A stretch of 64,000 nucleotides of DNA, from positions 62,001 through 126,000 of the forward strand of contig NZ_JACHOS010000005.1 of the NCBI RefSeq assembly GCF_014199985.1. The letters run 5' to 3'. How positions within the stretch are numbered: the stretch's first letter is position 1; each line of letters begins with the position of its first letter. The DNA is from Methylorubrum rhodesianum (lineage in GTDB: Bacteria > Pseudomonadota > Alphaproteobacteria > Rhizobiales > Beijerinckiaceae). Made by a program: the position numbers and the translations under genes. Shown here in pieces: positions 19,993 to 29,025 of the stretch. The notes under the pieces are model-generated. The model did no database searches. It was not told the origin of the DNA and saw only the letters and a program-made list of their open reading frames with translations.

Positions 19993-20025
19993 GATCAACG
20001 CATCTAATCCGAGGATGCGTTGATC
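19993..20025 (+). terminator. Perfect 12-bp inverted repeat after gltX
   Basis: GATCAACGCATC (19993-20004), loop TAATCCGAG, GATGCGTTGATC (20014-20025). It begins 17 bases after the gltX stop. There is no T-run. It is probably a transcript-end or stability hairpin; a protein-binding site is the alternative. Confidence 0.5.
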
Positions 20026-20267
20026 GGCTCTGCTCCCCGGATCGACCATACCCTGTCCTTCGATGGATCGGGGTGACAATCCGGCACAGATGACAGCGTC
20101 GGCCTCCGGCCGGCGCCGCTCACGGGGCTCGACACCGGAAAGTCTTGTCTCGCGCCGCGTTTTGGCGTCAACTTCGCTCCGGCGACAAGCTGGGATCGCG
20201 TGAGATCCGGGCGCGAGGTGGGTCGGAGCCGATCTTATCAAGCCCCGCAAGTGACAGACGCGGCCCG

Positions 20268-20287
20268 TTCTTCGCATATGCGAAGAA
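20268..20287. promoter_or_regulatory. Perfect 20-bp palindrome upstream of gltA
   Basis: TTCTTCGCATATGCGAAGAA is identical on both strands. It ends 156 bases before the gltA start codon. Length and symmetry suit an operator for a dimeric regulator of citrate synthase. No regulator gene is next to it and I do not recognise the motif. Confidence 0.5.
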
Positions 20288-20443
20288 GCGGAAGGCGGCC
20301 TGCCGTTGCTGGGCGCCGACCGATCCGCTAACCCGGTGCTTCAGTGAGCGGGCGCAGTGCTCTGCTGCGGCGCCACAACGGAGCGGGAGGCGGAGCCTTC
20401 CGGTCCAGTGCTGTTCCCGTCGCGAGAAAGGGTCCGCGATCCC

Positions 20444-21733
20444 ATGAGCGCTTCCGCCAGCACCATCATCGTGGGCGACAAGAACGTCGAATTGCCCATC
20501 AAGACCGGAACGATCGGCCCGGATGTGGTCGATATCGGCAAGCTCTACGCTCAGACCGGCAAATTCACCTTCGACCCCGGCTTCACCTCGACCGCCTCCT
20601 GCGAGTCGAAGATCACCTATATCGACGGCGACGAGGGCGTGCTGCTCTATCGCGGCTACCCGATCGAGCAGCTCGCCGAGCAGGGCGACTTCCTCGAGAC
20701 CGCCTACCTGATGCTGTTCGGCGAATTGCCGTCCTCCGCCCAGAAGGCCGACTTCGATTACCGGGTCACGCGCCACACCATGGTGCACGACCAGATGAAC
20801 CGCTTCTTCCAGGGCTTCCGCCGCGACGCCCACCCGATGGCGGTGATGGTGGCCTGCGTCGGCGCACTCTCGGCCTTCTACCACGACTCGACCGACATCT
20901 CGGACGAGTCGCAGCGGATGATCGCCTCGCTGCGCATGATCGCGAAGATGCCGACGCTCGCGGCGATGGCCTACAAGTACACGATCGGTCAGCCTTTCGT
21001 ATATCCGAAGAACGATCTCGACTATACGTCGAATTTTCTGCGGATGTGCTTTGCCGTTCCGTGCGAAGAGTACGTGATCAATCCGATCTACGCACGGGCA
21101 CTCGACAAGATCTTCATCCTGCACGCGGACCACGAGCAGAACGCCTCGACCTCGACGGTTCGGCTCGCCGGCTCCTCCGGTGCCAACCCCTTCGCCTGCA
21201 TCGCCGCCGGCATCGCCTGCCTGTGGGGTCCGGCGCATGGCGGCGCCAACGAGGCGGCGCTGAAGATGCTGATGGAAATCGGCCACCCCGAGAACGTGCA
21301 GAAATACGTCGCCAAGGCGAAGGACAAGAACGATCCCTTCCGCCTGATGGGCTTCGGCCACCGGGTCTACAAGAACTACGATCCGCGCGCGCGCATCATG
21401 CAGAAGACCACCCACGAGGTTCTGAACGAACTCGGGCTGAAGGACGACCTCCTGGAAGTCGCGGTTCAGCTCGAGAAGATCGCTCTCGAGGACGAGTACT
21501 TCATCGAGAAGAAGCTCTACCCGAACATCGACTTCTACTCGGGCATCACCCTCAAGGCGCTCGGCTTCCCGACCTCGATGTTCACCGTGCTGTTCGCGCT
21601 CGCCCGCACCGTCGGCTGGATCGCGCAGTGGGCCGAGATGATCGAGGATCCGTCCCAGAAGATCGGCCGGCCGCGCCAGCTCTATATCGGCCCCGACCGT
21701 CGCGACTACGTTCCGATCGGCCAGCGCGGCTGA
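20444..21733 (+). CDS. gltA: Citrate synthase
   Basis: 429 residues, the hexameric type II size. It condenses acetyl-CoA and oxaloacetate to citrate. The catalytic triad is present: H265 in PAHGGANE, H306 in [14 protein letters not shown] and D363 in NIDFYSG, each one residue from the E. coli numbering. The N-terminal 50 residues form the extra beta domain of the Gram-negative type. The ATG at 20444 is chosen because the frame upstream shows no similarity. It is preceded by a long leader with a 20-bp palindrome and followed by a hairpin. Confidence 0.96.
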   Translation: MSASASTIIVGDKNVELPIKTGTIGPDVVDIGKLYAQTGKFTFDPGFTSTASCESKITYIDGDEGVLLYRGYPIEQLAEQGDFLETAYLMLFGELPSSAQKADFDYRVTRHTMVHDQMNRFFQGFRRDAHPMAVMVACVGALSAFYHDSTDISDESQRMIASLRMIAKMPTLAAMAYKYTIGQPFVYPKNDLDYTSNFLRMCFAVPCEEYVINPIYARALDKIFILHADHEQNASTSTVRLAGSSGANPFACIAAGIACLWGPAHGGANEAALKMLMEIGHPENVQKYVAKAKDKNDPFRLMGFGHRVYKNYDPRARIMQKTTHEVLNELGLKDDLLEVAVQLEKIALEDEYFIEKKLYPNIDFYSGITLKALGFPTSMFTVLFALARTVGWIAQWAEMIEDPSQKIGRPRQLYIGPDRRDYVPIGQRG

Positions 21734-21748
21734 GTGGACCCTTCGCCT

Positions 21749-21766
21749 CCGGGCCTTGCGGCCCGG
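21749..21766. terminator. Hairpin between convergent gltA and YaiI-family gene
   Basis: CCGGGCC (21749-21755), TTGC, GGCCCGG (21760-21766) lies in the 46-base gap between the two stop codons. It could serve both strands. No T-run is present on either side. Confidence 0.5.
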
Positions 21767-21779
21767 GGGCCTGACGGTC

Positions 21780-22262
21780 TCAAAGTCCGAGGTCGCGCTT
21801 CAATCGGACGACGGCCCGGTCGAGCGCGCCGAGGAAGGCGGAGCGGTCCTTCGGCGAGAACGGCTTCGGCCCGCCGGTGATCGCGCCGGCCTCCCGCAGA
21901 TCCTGCATCAGGTTGCGGGTGGCGAGCGCGAGACCGACCGAGGATTCCGTGAAGGCCTTGCCATTCGGGGCGATCGCCACCGCGCCGGCCTTCACGCAGC
22001 GGCTGGCCAGGGGCACGTCGGCCGTGACCACGATGGCGCCGGGGCCCGCCCGTTCGGCGATCCAATCGTCGGCCGCGTCGAACTTGTCCCCGACGACCAC
22101 CCGTTCGATCCAGGGCTCGCGCGGCAGGTTCAGGAAGCTGTTCGAGACGACGGTGACGTGAAGGCCGTAGCGCCCGGCGACGCGGTACACTTCATCCTTG
22201 ACCGGACAGGCATCGGCATCGACGTAGATCCTGATCCTCGGCGTCGCCGCGTCCACACTCAT
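21780..22262 (-). CDS. YaiI/YqxD (UPF0178, DUF188) family protein
   Basis: 160 residues, the full family length. The family has a PIN-like/NYN-type nuclease fold; its conserved Asp residues are visible in [14 protein letters not shown] (about 12-25), [15 protein letters not shown] (58-72) and [12 protein letters not shown] (77-88). A role in RNA metabolism is suspected for the fold, but no reaction is established. The start overlaps the lpxB stop in ATGA, so it is translated as the last gene of the lipid A cluster, although a link to lipid A is not evident. Confidence 0.88.
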   Translation of the reverse strand: MSVDAATPRIRIYVDADACPVKDEVYRVAGRYGLHVTVVSNSFLNLPREPWIERVVVGDKFDAADDWIAERAGPGAIVVTADVPLASRCVKAGAVAIAPNGKAFTESSVGLALATRNLMQDLREAGAITGGPKPFSPKDRSAFLGALDRAVVRLKRDLGL

Positions 22263-23419
22263 GCCGCCCGCCGCGCCTCAAGCACGATCCTAGCCGCCGC
22301 GCGGCTCGGCTCCTCGTCGCCGGCGAGGCGCATCCGGCCGTCGATGCGGGCGAGCGCCTCGAGCTGGGTCCGCCGGTCCGGGCCGCCCGCGAGCAGGGGC
22401 GCCAGCGCCGCGGCCAGGCGCTCCGGCGTGCAATCGGCCTGCACGAATTCCGGCATGGCGTTCTCGGACAGGATCAGGTTCGGCAGAACGATCGTCGGCA
22501 CCTGAATCAAGCGCCGGGCGATCACCTCCTCGACCCGCGAGACCTTGTAGGCCACCACCATCGGTACGCCGGCGAGGGCGAGTTCGAGGGTCACGGTGCC
22601 GGAGGCGGCGAGGGCCGCCCGGGCCCGGCGGAAGGTGGCGTACTTGTCGGCCTCCCCGTGGACGACCCGCGGATGCCGCTCCCAGGCAGCGGCGAGCCGC
22701 TCGATCAGGGCGCGGTGGCGGCTCACCGCCGGCAGTTCGACCTCGAACGGACCGATGCGGCGGGCGAGGTCGGCGACGGCGTGCCCGAAGATCGGCATCA
22801 GTCGCTCGATCTCGGAACGGCGCGAGCCCGGCAGCACCGCGAGGACCGGTGGGCGCCGCTCGCGGATCGCCGCCTCCTCGGGTGAAGGGCGCAGCTCGGT
22901 CAACCGCTCGATGAGCGGGTGGCCGACATAGGAGCAGGGCGGTCCGCCGAGCCTGCGATGCGCCTCCGGCTCGAAGGGCAGAAGGGCGAGCACATGGTCG
23001 ATGAAGGGCACCATGCCCTTCGCCCGCCAGGGCCGCCACGCCCAGACACTCGGCGAGACGTAATCGACGATCGGCAGATCCGGCCGACGTTTCCGCACGC
23101 GGGTGGCGACGGCATGGGTGAAGCCGGGACTGTCGATGATCACGAGCACGTCAGGCCGTCCCGCCACGACGTCGTCCACCGTCTCGCGGATGCGGCGCAG
23201 CAGGGTGCGAGCGCGGGCGAGCACCGGCAGATAGCCCATCACCGCGACGTCATCGATCGGGAAGAGCGAGCGGAAGCCCTCCGCCTCCATCGCCTCACCG
23301 CCGACCCCGCCGAGCGTCGGAGGCTCGGGCGAGAGCGCCCGCAGCGCCCGGATCAGCTTCGCGCCGAGCTGGTCGCCGGAATCCTCGCCCGCGACGAGCC
23401 AGATCCGCCGGTGCGTCAC
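22259..23419 (-). CDS. lpxB: Lipid-A-disaccharide synthase
   Basis: 386 residues from a GTG at 23419 that overlaps the lpxI stop (GTGA). LpxB joins UDP-2,3-diacylglucosamine and lipid X at the inner face of the cytoplasmic membrane. The N-terminal [17 protein letters not shown] is the family signature. [17 protein letters not shown] (about 120-136) and the C-terminal [20 protein letters not shown] (about 285-304) belong to the GT-B fold active site. A longer frame upstream would give an Arg-rich extension without similarity and was rejected. Confidence 0.94.
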   Translation of the reverse strand: MTHRRIWLVAGEDSGDQLGAKLIRALRALSPEPPTLGGVGGEAMEAEGFRSLFPIDDVAVMGYLPVLARARTLLRRIRETVDDVVAGRPDVLVIIDSPGFTHAVATRVRKRRPDLPIVDYVSPSVWAWRPWRAKGMVPFIDHVLALLPFEPEAHRRLGGPPCSYVGHPLIERLTELRPSPEEAAIRERRPPVLAVLPGSRRSEIERLMPIFGHAVADLARRIGPFEVELPAVSRHRALIERLAAAWERHPRVVHGEADKYATFRRARAALAASGTVTLELALAGVPMVVAYKVSRVEEVIARRLIQVPTIVLPNLILSENAMPEFVQADCTPERLAAALAPLLAGGPDRRTQLEALARIDGRMRLAGDEEPSRAAARIVLEARRAA

Positions 23420-24264
23420 GGGGCGACCTCCACGCCGATCAGGAACAGACCCGCCGCATCCGCGGCCGCCACCGTGCGCTCGGCGTCGATCACGAGGGTG
23501 TGGCCGGCCCCGATGGCGATACCGGCGCAACCGGCCTCCGCCGCCCGGCGGACGGTCCGCGGCCCGATGGCCGGCAGATCGATGCGCAGATCCTGTCCGA
23601 GCTTCGGCAGCTTGACAAGCACGGTCCCCTTGGCAGGCGTGCCCCGCCCGAACGGCTTGCGGTTGAGTGCGCGAGCACGGGCGAGCATGCGGTCCGTGCC
23701 CTCGGGACCCTCCACGGCGATGACCCGCTCGCCCGCCACCACGGCGGCCTGCCCCACATCGAAGGGGCTCAGGGCGGCGAGCATGGCACGTCCGGTGGCG
23801 ATCGAGAGGGTGGCGTCGGATTCCGGCTCGAACCGGCCGAGACGGCCGAGACGGCCGAGGAGATCAGGGGCAACCTCGTGGACGCCGAGCACCCGGTGCC
23901 CGTTCTCCTCCAGCAGCGAGAGCACGGCCCGCAACAGCCGGTCGTCGCCGCCGGCGAGACTCTTCAGGATGTCCCGGTTGCGCACCGCGTGCGCCGCGTT
24001 GAGGAGGGCGGCCGGGCTCGGGCGGGTGACGCCGCCGGCCGGCACCACGGCGGCCGGCGCCCACTCCTTCAGGATGCGCAGGGTGCCGGGAATGTCGAGA
24101 AGATCGACGACCGCATCCGCACGCCGCCGCATCGCCCGTTCGGTGAACCCGCGCACGGCGAGGATCCGGAACGGCCGACGCGCGCGATCAAGGGAGGCCG
24201 CGACCAGCTCCGGCAGGTGGCCCGCGCCGGCCACCAGGGCGAGGGGCCGGGCGGGATCGATCAC
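23416..24264 (-). CDS. lpxI: UDP-2,3-diacylglucosamine diphosphatase LpxI
   Basis: 282 residues from a GTG at 24264, 11 bases after the lpxA stop. LpxI hydrolyses UDP-2,3-diacylglucosamine to lipid X and UMP and replaces LpxH in alphaproteobacteria. The N-terminal domain begins LALVAGAGHLPELVA. The C-terminal catalytic domain (about 135-282) has LVKLPKLGQDLRIDLPAIGPRT with the conserved DLPAIGP and later AGIAIGAGHTLVID. Position between lpxA and lpxB is the usual one. The frame upstream of this GTG is open but overlaps lpxA and has no similarity. Confidence 0.94.
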   Translation of the reverse strand: MIDPARPLALVAGAGHLPELVAASLDRARRPFRILAVRGFTERAMRRRADAVVDLLDIPGTLRILKEWAPAAVVPAGGVTRPSPAALLNAAHAVRNRDILKSLAGGDDRLLRAVLSLLEENGHRVLGVHEVAPDLLGRLGRLGRFEPESDATLSIATGRAMLAALSPFDVGQAAVVAGERVIAVEGPEGTDRMLARARALNRKPFGRGTPAKGTVLVKLPKLGQDLRIDLPAIGPRTVRRAAEAGCAGIAIGAGHTLVIDAERTVAAADAAGLFLIGVEVAP

Positions 24265-24275
24265 GGCGTGACGCC

Positions 24276-25091
24276 TCAGGCCGCCGCGGCGACGGCGCGC
24301 GGCGTGCAGATCGAGCGCTTTCCGCCCGCGCGGATGAAGGTGACGATCTCGTGGATCGCCGGATGGGTGTCGAACTCGGCCGCAACGTCCTCGACGCGCT
24401 CCATCAGCGTGCCCTCCTGCGCGAAGAGCAGCCGGTAGGCCCGGCGGAGCGCATGAATGTCCTCGCGCGAAAAGCCGCGGCGCTGGAGGCCGATAATGTT
24501 GAGCCCCGAGAGGTAGGCCCGGTTGCCGAGCACCATGCCGTAGGGGATGCAGTCGTTCTCCAGTCCGGACAGGCCGCCGACGAAGGCGTGATCGCCGACG
24601 CGGGCGAACTGGATCACCGCCGCGCCGCCGCCGAGAATGGCGTAGTTGCCGACGGTGCAGTGGCCGGCGAGCATCACGTTGTTGGAGAAGATGACGTGAT
24701 TGCCGACCCGGCAATCGTGACCGACATGACTGTTGGCGAGGAAGGCGCACCCGTTGCCGACCACCGTCTCCAGGCCGCCGCCGGCCGTGCCGGGGTTCAT
24801 CGTCACGCCTTCGCGGATCAGGCAGTCGGTGCCGACGGTGAGCGTCGAGGGCTCACCGCGGAACTTGAGATCCTGCGGCGGGTGACCAATCGAGGCGAAG
24901 GGATAGATCTTGGTCCGCGCGCCGACCGTGGTGCGGCCGGCGACCACGACGTGGCTGATCAGCTCGCAGCCGTCTTCGAGCACGACGTCGGGCCCGACAT
25001 GGCAGAACGGGCCGACCCGCACGCCGTCCCCGAGCCGGGCGCCGTCCTCGACGACGCTGCTCGGGTGAATGCCTTCCCGCACCGCGCTCAC
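24276..25091 (-). CDS. lpxA: Acyl-ACP--UDP-N-acetylglucosamine O-acyltransferase
   Basis: 271 residues. The GTG at 25091 overlaps the fabZ stop (GTGA). LpxA starts lipid A synthesis by moving a hydroxyacyl chain from ACP to UDP-GlcNAc. The N-terminal two thirds is a left-handed beta helix of hexapeptide repeats. The catalytic H125 sits in [14 protein letters not shown] exactly at the E. coli position, with H122 also present. The helical C-terminal domain starts near residue 195 ([16 protein letters not shown]). No lpxD is found upstream of fabZ here, unlike the usual cluster. Confidence 0.95.
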   Translation of the reverse strand: MSAVREGIHPSSVVEDGARLGDGVRVGPFCHVGPDVVLEDGCELISHVVVAGRTTVGARTKIYPFASIGHPPQDLKFRGEPSTLTVGTDCLIREGVTMNPGTAGGGLETVVGNGCAFLANSHVGHDCRVGNHVIFSNNVMLAGHCTVGNYAILGGGAAVIQFARVGDHAFVGGLSGLENDCIPYGMVLGNRAYLSGLNIIGLQRRGFSREDIHALRRAYRLLFAQEGTLMERVEDVAAEFDTHPAIHEIVTFIRAGGKRSICTPRAVAAAA

Positions 25092-25549
25092 TCCGTCACC
25101 AGCATGGCACCGATCTCGGCCTCGGCCACGAGCGTACCCTCGACGCGAGCCTCTCCGCGGAACCACCACATGGTCCGGCGCTGGTTCATCTTCGTCATGT
25201 GGAATCGGACCTGGTCGCCGGGCACGACGGGCTTGCGGAACTTGCACTTGTCGATCGTCATGAAGAAGACCTGCTTGGTCTTCAGCTCGTCGCTCATGAT
25301 GTGGCGGCAGCAGATCGCGCCCGCCGTCTGAGCCATGCCCTCGATCAGGAGCACGCCGGGGAAAACCGGGAGGCCCGGGAAGTGGCCGGTGAATTGCGGC
25401 TCGTTCGCCGTGACGTTCTTGATGCCGATGCAGCTCTCGTCGCGGTCGATCTCGATGATGCGGTCGATCATCAGGAAGGGATAGCGGTGGGGCAGCAATT
25501 CCAGCACCTTCTGGATATCGGCCGAACCCAGCTCCCGCGTCTCGCTCAT
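25088..25549 (-). CDS. fabZ: 3-hydroxyacyl-ACP dehydratase
   Basis: 153 residues. FabZ dehydrates 3-hydroxyacyl-ACP in fatty acid elongation and competes with LpxA for the same pool, which explains their coupling. The hot-dog fold motif is [14 protein letters not shown], and the catalytic pair is H56 and E70 in [22 protein letters not shown] (two parts of one segment). The ATG at 25549 has the family-typical length; another ATG 39 bases upstream lacks a ribosome site. First gene of the fabZ-lpxA-lpxI-lpxB unit, which here begins next to a toxin-antitoxin pair. Confidence 0.95.
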   Translation of the reverse strand: MSETRELGSADIQKVLELLPHRYPFLMIDRIIEIDRDESCIGIKNVTANEPQFTGHFPGLPVFPGVLLIEGMAQTAGAICCRHIMSDELKTKQVFFMTIDKCKFRKPVVPGDQVRFHMTKMNQRRTMWWFRGEARVEGTLVAEAEIGAMLVTE

Positions 25550-25701
25550 CGGTCCCAACGCTCCCCGCCCATGCTTGTCCGGCGGCATAGGCCGCACGGT
25601 CCCGTGCGCTCTGCCGGTGCCTCTATCCAGTGAAGGCCGCCCTCTTCGACAGAAAATCGGGCAGATGCAAGTCTTTTGCGGCGTTGGAGTCGCTGGTGGG
25701 A

Positions 25702-26004
25702 TCAGCCGCCGAGCGTCTCTTCGACCAAGCGGGGGTTCTTCTCCAGCAGTGCCAGCAGGACCCGAGCAGGCCCTTCCGGCCGTCGTCGACGCTGCTCCCA
25801 GTTCCGCAAAGTGCCGACAGCAACGCCGATCCGGCGGGCAAAGGCGTCCTGCGAGAGGGCGGAAGCTTTCCGCACCGCCGCGACGTCGATGTCGTGAGGA
25901 ACGTGCACGCACAAGCCAGCGACGGATTCGCCCCGGGCGTGGGCGGCTGCCTGCTCCAGGCTGCGCGTCAATTCGTGGAACGTGGCCTCATCCATTGGAC
26001 TCAT
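25702..26004 (-). CDS. HigA/NadS-type antitoxin, XRE-family helix-turn-helix
   Basis: 100 residues. The ATG at 26004 overlaps the toxin stop (ATGA). Residues 1-45 form the toxin-binding part. The helix-turn-helix (about 48-80) reads [20 protein letters not shown] then [12 protein letters not shown], the form typical of antitoxins that follow their RelE/HigB toxin. It should neutralise the toxin and repress the operon. A TACGTCA-A-TGACGTA inverted repeat 27 bases upstream of the toxin gene is a good operator candidate. The toxin-first order is the HigBA order. Confidence 0.87.
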   Translation of the reverse strand: MSPMDEATFHELTRSLEQAAAHARGESVAGLCVHVPHDIDVAAVRKASALSQDAFARRIGVAVGTLRNWEQRRRRPEGPARVLLALLEKNPRLVEETLGG

Positions 26005-26333
26005 CCTCGAGACAGCATATCGACCAATCTTGCCAGTGCCTGGGCCTGAGCCGGTGTCGGATTGGCTTGATCGCCCTTCGCGTAGGCCAAGAGCAGGTAG
26101 ACACCGCATCCACTCACGAAGCACGTGATCAGCCGCGCGCCCCCTCGCTTGCCGCGACCGGCCAAGGGCACCCGCACCTTGCGCAGCCCGCCCGTGCCGG
26201 GGATCACGTCCCCTGCCCATGGATTGGCAGCAAGAAAGTCGACGACCGAGACGCGTTCCGCCTCGGTCATCAGGCGCTCCGCTGACCTGAGATAGATCTC
26301 GGTTTCGATCACGGTATGCAGCGCGCCGGCCAT
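26001..26333 (-). CDS. RelE/HigB-type toxin
   Basis: 110 residues. The HigB-like branch of the RelE superfamily (ribosome-dependent mRNA cutting, as known for the family) is suggested by LTRHTVIE-like N-terminus (here ALHTVIETEIYLRSAERL), the segment GTGGLRKVRVPLAGRGKRGG and the strand pair RLITCFVSGCGVYLLLAYAKGD near residues 70-90. The basic cluster RGKRGGAR would contact RNA. It is followed by, and overlaps, its antitoxin. The pair stands alone between the lipid A cluster and moeA, the kind of place where such mobile modules settle. Confidence 0.85.
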   Translation of the reverse strand: MAGALHTVIETEIYLRSAERLMTEAERVSVVDFLAANPWAGDVIPGTGGLRKVRVPLAGRGKRGGARLITCFVSGCGVYLLLAYAKGDQANPTPAQAQALARLVDMLSRG

Positions 26334-26359
26334 GACGACAGATGACCCGTCCGACCATA

Positions 26360-26374
26360 TACGTCAATGACGTA
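26360..26374. promoter_or_regulatory. Likely operator of the toxin-antitoxin pair
   Basis: TACGTCA (26360-26366), A, TGACGTA (26368-26374) is a perfect inverted repeat with a one-base centre. It lies 27 bases before the toxin start. Read on the minus strand it contains a -35-like TTGACG, so antitoxin binding there would block transcription. Confidence 0.55.
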
Positions 26375-26428
26375 GAGACCGACAACCAGCCGCAATCAGT
26401 GCAACCGCTGCGGAGCCTGGCACGCCTG

Positions 26429-27655
26429 TCAGACGAGCCGCCGATCCAGCCGGATGATCCGGCACGGGTCTCCCGCCTTGGCCGGACCTGCGTGCGCCGG
26501 GCGGATCAGCAGGGCCTCACTGGTGCCGAGCACCGAGAGCATCGAGGAATCCTGGCGTGTTTCGGGATGCGCGATCGGCAAGCGGTCGGGCGCCGTGTCG
26601 AGGCGGGCGCGCAGGTAGTCCTGACGGGCGTCGTTCTCCGGCATGTCGCGGCCGAGAAGAGCCGGCTCGCTGCGGTCCTCACCCGCGCGCGGATCGCCGA
26701 GGAGCGCCCGGATCGCCGGCACCACGAAGAGGAGGCCGCAGACGATCGAGGAGACCGGGTTGCCCGGCAGGCCGATCACCGTCATCGCGCCGATCCGGCC
26801 GTGCATCAGCGGCTTGCCGGGGCGGAGCGCCACCCGCCAGAAGCCGAGTTCCATCCCCTCCGCACCGAGGGCCGCCTGGACGAGGTCGTGGTCGCCGACG
26901 GAGGCGCCGCCGAGCGTCACCAACAGATCGGCCCCGGCCGCACGCGCGCGGCCGACCGCCTCGCGCAGAGCGCCGAGATCGTCGCGGACGATGCCGAGAT
27001 CGATGACCTCCGCCCCCGCTTCCAGGCTCAGCGCACCGAGCGCAAGCCCGTTCGAGGCGACGATCTGATCCCAGGCCGCCCGCTCACCCGGCCGAACCAG
27101 CTCGTCGCCGGTTGCGAGAACGGCCACCCGGGGCTTGCGCCGCACGGGCAGCACGGCGTGGCCGGCGCCGGCCGCCAGAGCGAGGCGGCGGGCGTCGAGG
27201 GTATCGCCGGCCCGCACGAGCGTCTCGCCCTCGCGGAAATCGAGGCCGGCGCGGCGCAGGAAGCGGCCCGCCGCCACAGGCTCGCGGGCGGTGACGGTCT
27301 CGCCCTCGGTCGCGGCGTTCTCCTGGATCAGGATCGCATCGGCCCCCTCGGGGACCGGCGCGCCGGTGAAGATGCGCACCGCCTCGCCCGCCTGCAGCGT
27401 CCCGGAAAAGCCGTGACCCGCCGCGCTGGTGCCGATCAGGCGCAAACGCACCGGAACGGTCGCAAGGTCGGCGGAACGCACGGCGTAACCGTCCATGGCG
27501 GAAGCCGGAAACGGGGGCTGGGTGCGCAGGGCGGTGAGGTCGGCGGCGAGGGTGCGGCCGGCGCCCTGCGCGATCGGGACCTCTTCCATCGCCACCGGCT
27601 CTGGAATCGCGGCGAGGATCTTCTCGAGCGCCTCGGCGACCGGGAGCAGGCTCAT
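26429..27655 (-). CDS. moeA: Molybdopterin molybdenumtransferase
   Basis: 408 residues. MoeA inserts molybdate into adenylylated molybdopterin, the last common step of Mo-cofactor synthesis. Family marks: [13 protein letters not shown] (about 48-60), [14 protein letters not shown] (about 94-107), [11 protein letters not shown] (about 181-191), [11 protein letters not shown] (about 245-255) and [11 protein letters not shown] (about 294-304). The ATG at 27655 overlaps the moaC stop in ATGA. It is the last gene of the unit that starts with ppiD. In related genomes lexA follows moeA; here a toxin-antitoxin pair does. Confidence 0.94.
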   Translation of the reverse strand: MSLLPVAEALEKILAAIPEPVAMEEVPIAQGAGRTLAADLTALRTQPPFPASAMDGYAVRSADLATVPVRLRLIGTSAAGHGFSGTLQAGEAVRIFTGAPVPEGADAILIQENAATEGETVTAREPVAAGRFLRRAGLDFREGETLVRAGDTLDARRLALAAGAGHAVLPVRRKPRVAVLATGDELVRPGERAAWDQIVASNGLALGALSLEAGAEVIDLGIVRDDLGALREAVGRARAAGADLLVTLGGASVGDHDLVQAALGAEGMELGFWRVALRPGKPLMHGRIGAMTVIGLPGNPVSSIVCGLLFVVPAIRALLGDPRAGEDRSEPALLGRDMPENDARQDYLRARLDTAPDRLPIAHPETRQDSSMLSVLGTSEALLIRPAHAGPAKAGDPCRIIRLDRRLV

Positions 27656-28137
27656 GAATCGGCGTTCCACGCGCCGGACTTGCCGCCCTCTTTCGAAAGG
27701 AGACGGATGCCCTCGATGCGCATGCCGCGATCGGCGGCCTTCACCATGTCGTAGACGGTCAGGCAGGCCACCGAGACGGCGGTCAGCGCCTCCATCTCGA
27801 CGCCGGTCTGGCCCTGCACCTTCACCTCCGCAGTGAGGCGCAGGCCGGGCAGGGCGTCGTCGGGCTCGCAGGTGAGGCGCACCTTGGTGATCAGCAGCGG
27901 GTGGCAGAGCGGGATCAGTTCGTGGGTGCGCTTGGCCGCCATGATGCCGGCGAGCCGAGCAGTGCCGATGACGTCGCCCTTCTTGGCGTCGCCCTCGCGG
28001 ATTAGCGCCAGGGTCTCGGGCCGCATCACCACCACGCCCTCGGCGATCGCCCTGCGCGAGGTCGCGGCCTTGTCGGAAACGTCGACCATGTTGGCCGCGC
28101 CGGTCCGGTCGATGTGGGTGAGGGTCGCGCCGCTCAC
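27652..28137 (-). CDS. moaC: Cyclic pyranopterin monophosphate synthase
   Basis: 161 residues, standard length. MoaC with MoaA turns GTP into cyclic pyranopterin monophosphate, the first stage of molybdenum cofactor synthesis. Conserved blocks are [15 protein letters not shown] near the start, [16 protein letters not shown] (about 69-84) and [20 protein letters not shown] (about 112-131). Its ATG overlaps the trpC stop (ATGA) and its stop overlaps the moeA start, so the three genes are translated as a chain. moaA is not in the window. Confidence 0.95.
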   Translation of the reverse strand: MSGATLTHIDRTGAANMVDVSDKAATSRRAIAEGVVVMRPETLALIREGDAKKGDVIGTARLAGIMAAKRTHELIPLCHPLLITKVRLTCEPDDALPGLRLTAEVKVQGQTGVEMEALTAVSVACLTVYDMVKAADRGMRIEGIRLLSKEGGKSGAWNADS

Positions 28138-28991
28138 CGGCCCTGATCTCCGAACAGCAGCGCCCGCGTCGCCGCGGTCACGTCCGACTGCCGCATCAGG
28201 CTCTCGCCGACGAGGATGGTGTCGAGTCCGTGCTGCCGCAGCCGCAGCACGTCGGCATGCGTGCTGATGCCGCTCTCGGCCACCGCGATCCGGTCGGCCG
28301 GGATGCCGGGCTTGAGCCGGATCGCCGTCTCGAACGAGACCTCGAAGGTCTTGAGGTTTCGGTTGTTGACCCCGACCAACCGCGTGCCGAGCGGCAGGGC
28401 CCGCTCCAGCTCCTGCGCATTATGAACCTCGACCAGCACGTCCATGCCGAGATCATGTGCCGTCTCGGTGATGGCGGCGGCCTCGGCGTCGTCGAGACAG
28501 GCCATGATCACGAGGACGCAATCGGCGCCCCAGGCGCGGGCCTCGTAGACCTGATACGGCTCGAACAGGAAATCCTTGCGGAGGACCGGCAGGTCGCACG
28601 CGGCGCGGGCCTCGACCAGGAATTCCGGCGCCCCCTGGAAGGACGGGGTATCGGTCAGCACCGACAGGCAGGTGGCGCCGCCCTCGGCATAGGCCCTGGC
28701 CAGCGCCTTGGGGTCGAAATCGGCGCGGATCAGCCCCTTGGAGGGCGAGGCCTTCTTGATCTCGGCAATCAGGGCCGGACGGCCCTCGCCGATATGACGG
28801 GCGATGGCGTCCGCAAAGCCGCGGGGCGCCTCCGCCTTCGCGACCTGCTTCTCCAGCTTGGCCAGCGGCAGCCGCAGCTTCGCCTCGGCGATCTCGCGCC
28901 GCTTGTAGGCCTCGATCCGTGCCAGCACGCTCGCCCGTTCCGGGGCCGTCGCGGCGGGCCCGACGGTCACGTCGGCCACGATGTCGTCCAT
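28134..28991 (-). CDS. trpC: Indole-3-glycerol-phosphate synthase
   Basis: 285 residues. TrpC closes the indole ring from CdRP in tryptophan synthesis. It is a single-domain TIM barrel, not fused to TrpF. Catalytic Lys residues are in [13 protein letters not shown] (about 72-84) and [14 protein letters not shown] (about 134-147). Further strands [14 protein letters not shown] and VAESGIS bind phosphate and substrate. It lies 34 bases after trpD and overlaps moaC, an arrangement I recall as common in Hyphomicrobiales. Confidence 0.95.
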   Translation of the reverse strand: MDDIVADVTVGPAATAPERASVLARIEAYKRREIAEAKLRLPLAKLEKQVAKAEAPRGFADAIARHIGEGRPALIAEIKKASPSKGLIRADFDPKALARAYAEGGATCLSVLTDTPSFQGAPEFLVEARAACDLPVLRKDFLFEPYQVYEARAWGADCVLVIMACLDDAEAAAITETAHDLGMDVLVEVHNAQELERALPLGTRLVGVNNRNLKTFEVSFETAIRLKPGIPADRIAVAESGISTHADVLRLRQHGLDTILVGESLMRQSDVTAATRALLFGDQGR

Positions 28992-29025
28992 CGGTGATGT
29001 CCTTGGAGCCGTTCGAGGCCGTCTA

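Larger units (their letters stand above)
19976..20443. other. Long intergenic region between gltX and gltA
   Basis: 468 bases without a credible gene on either strand. It contains the 12-bp inverted repeat just after gltX (19993-20025) and a perfect 20-bp palindrome (20268-20287), both listed separately. The gltA promoter must lie in the right half, but I could not place its boxes. Confidence 0.6.

Noticed and set aside
22290..23039. Second minus-strand frame inside lpxB
   Set aside because: Shifted frame of a certain lpxB gene; its Pro/Arg-rich product has no similarity.
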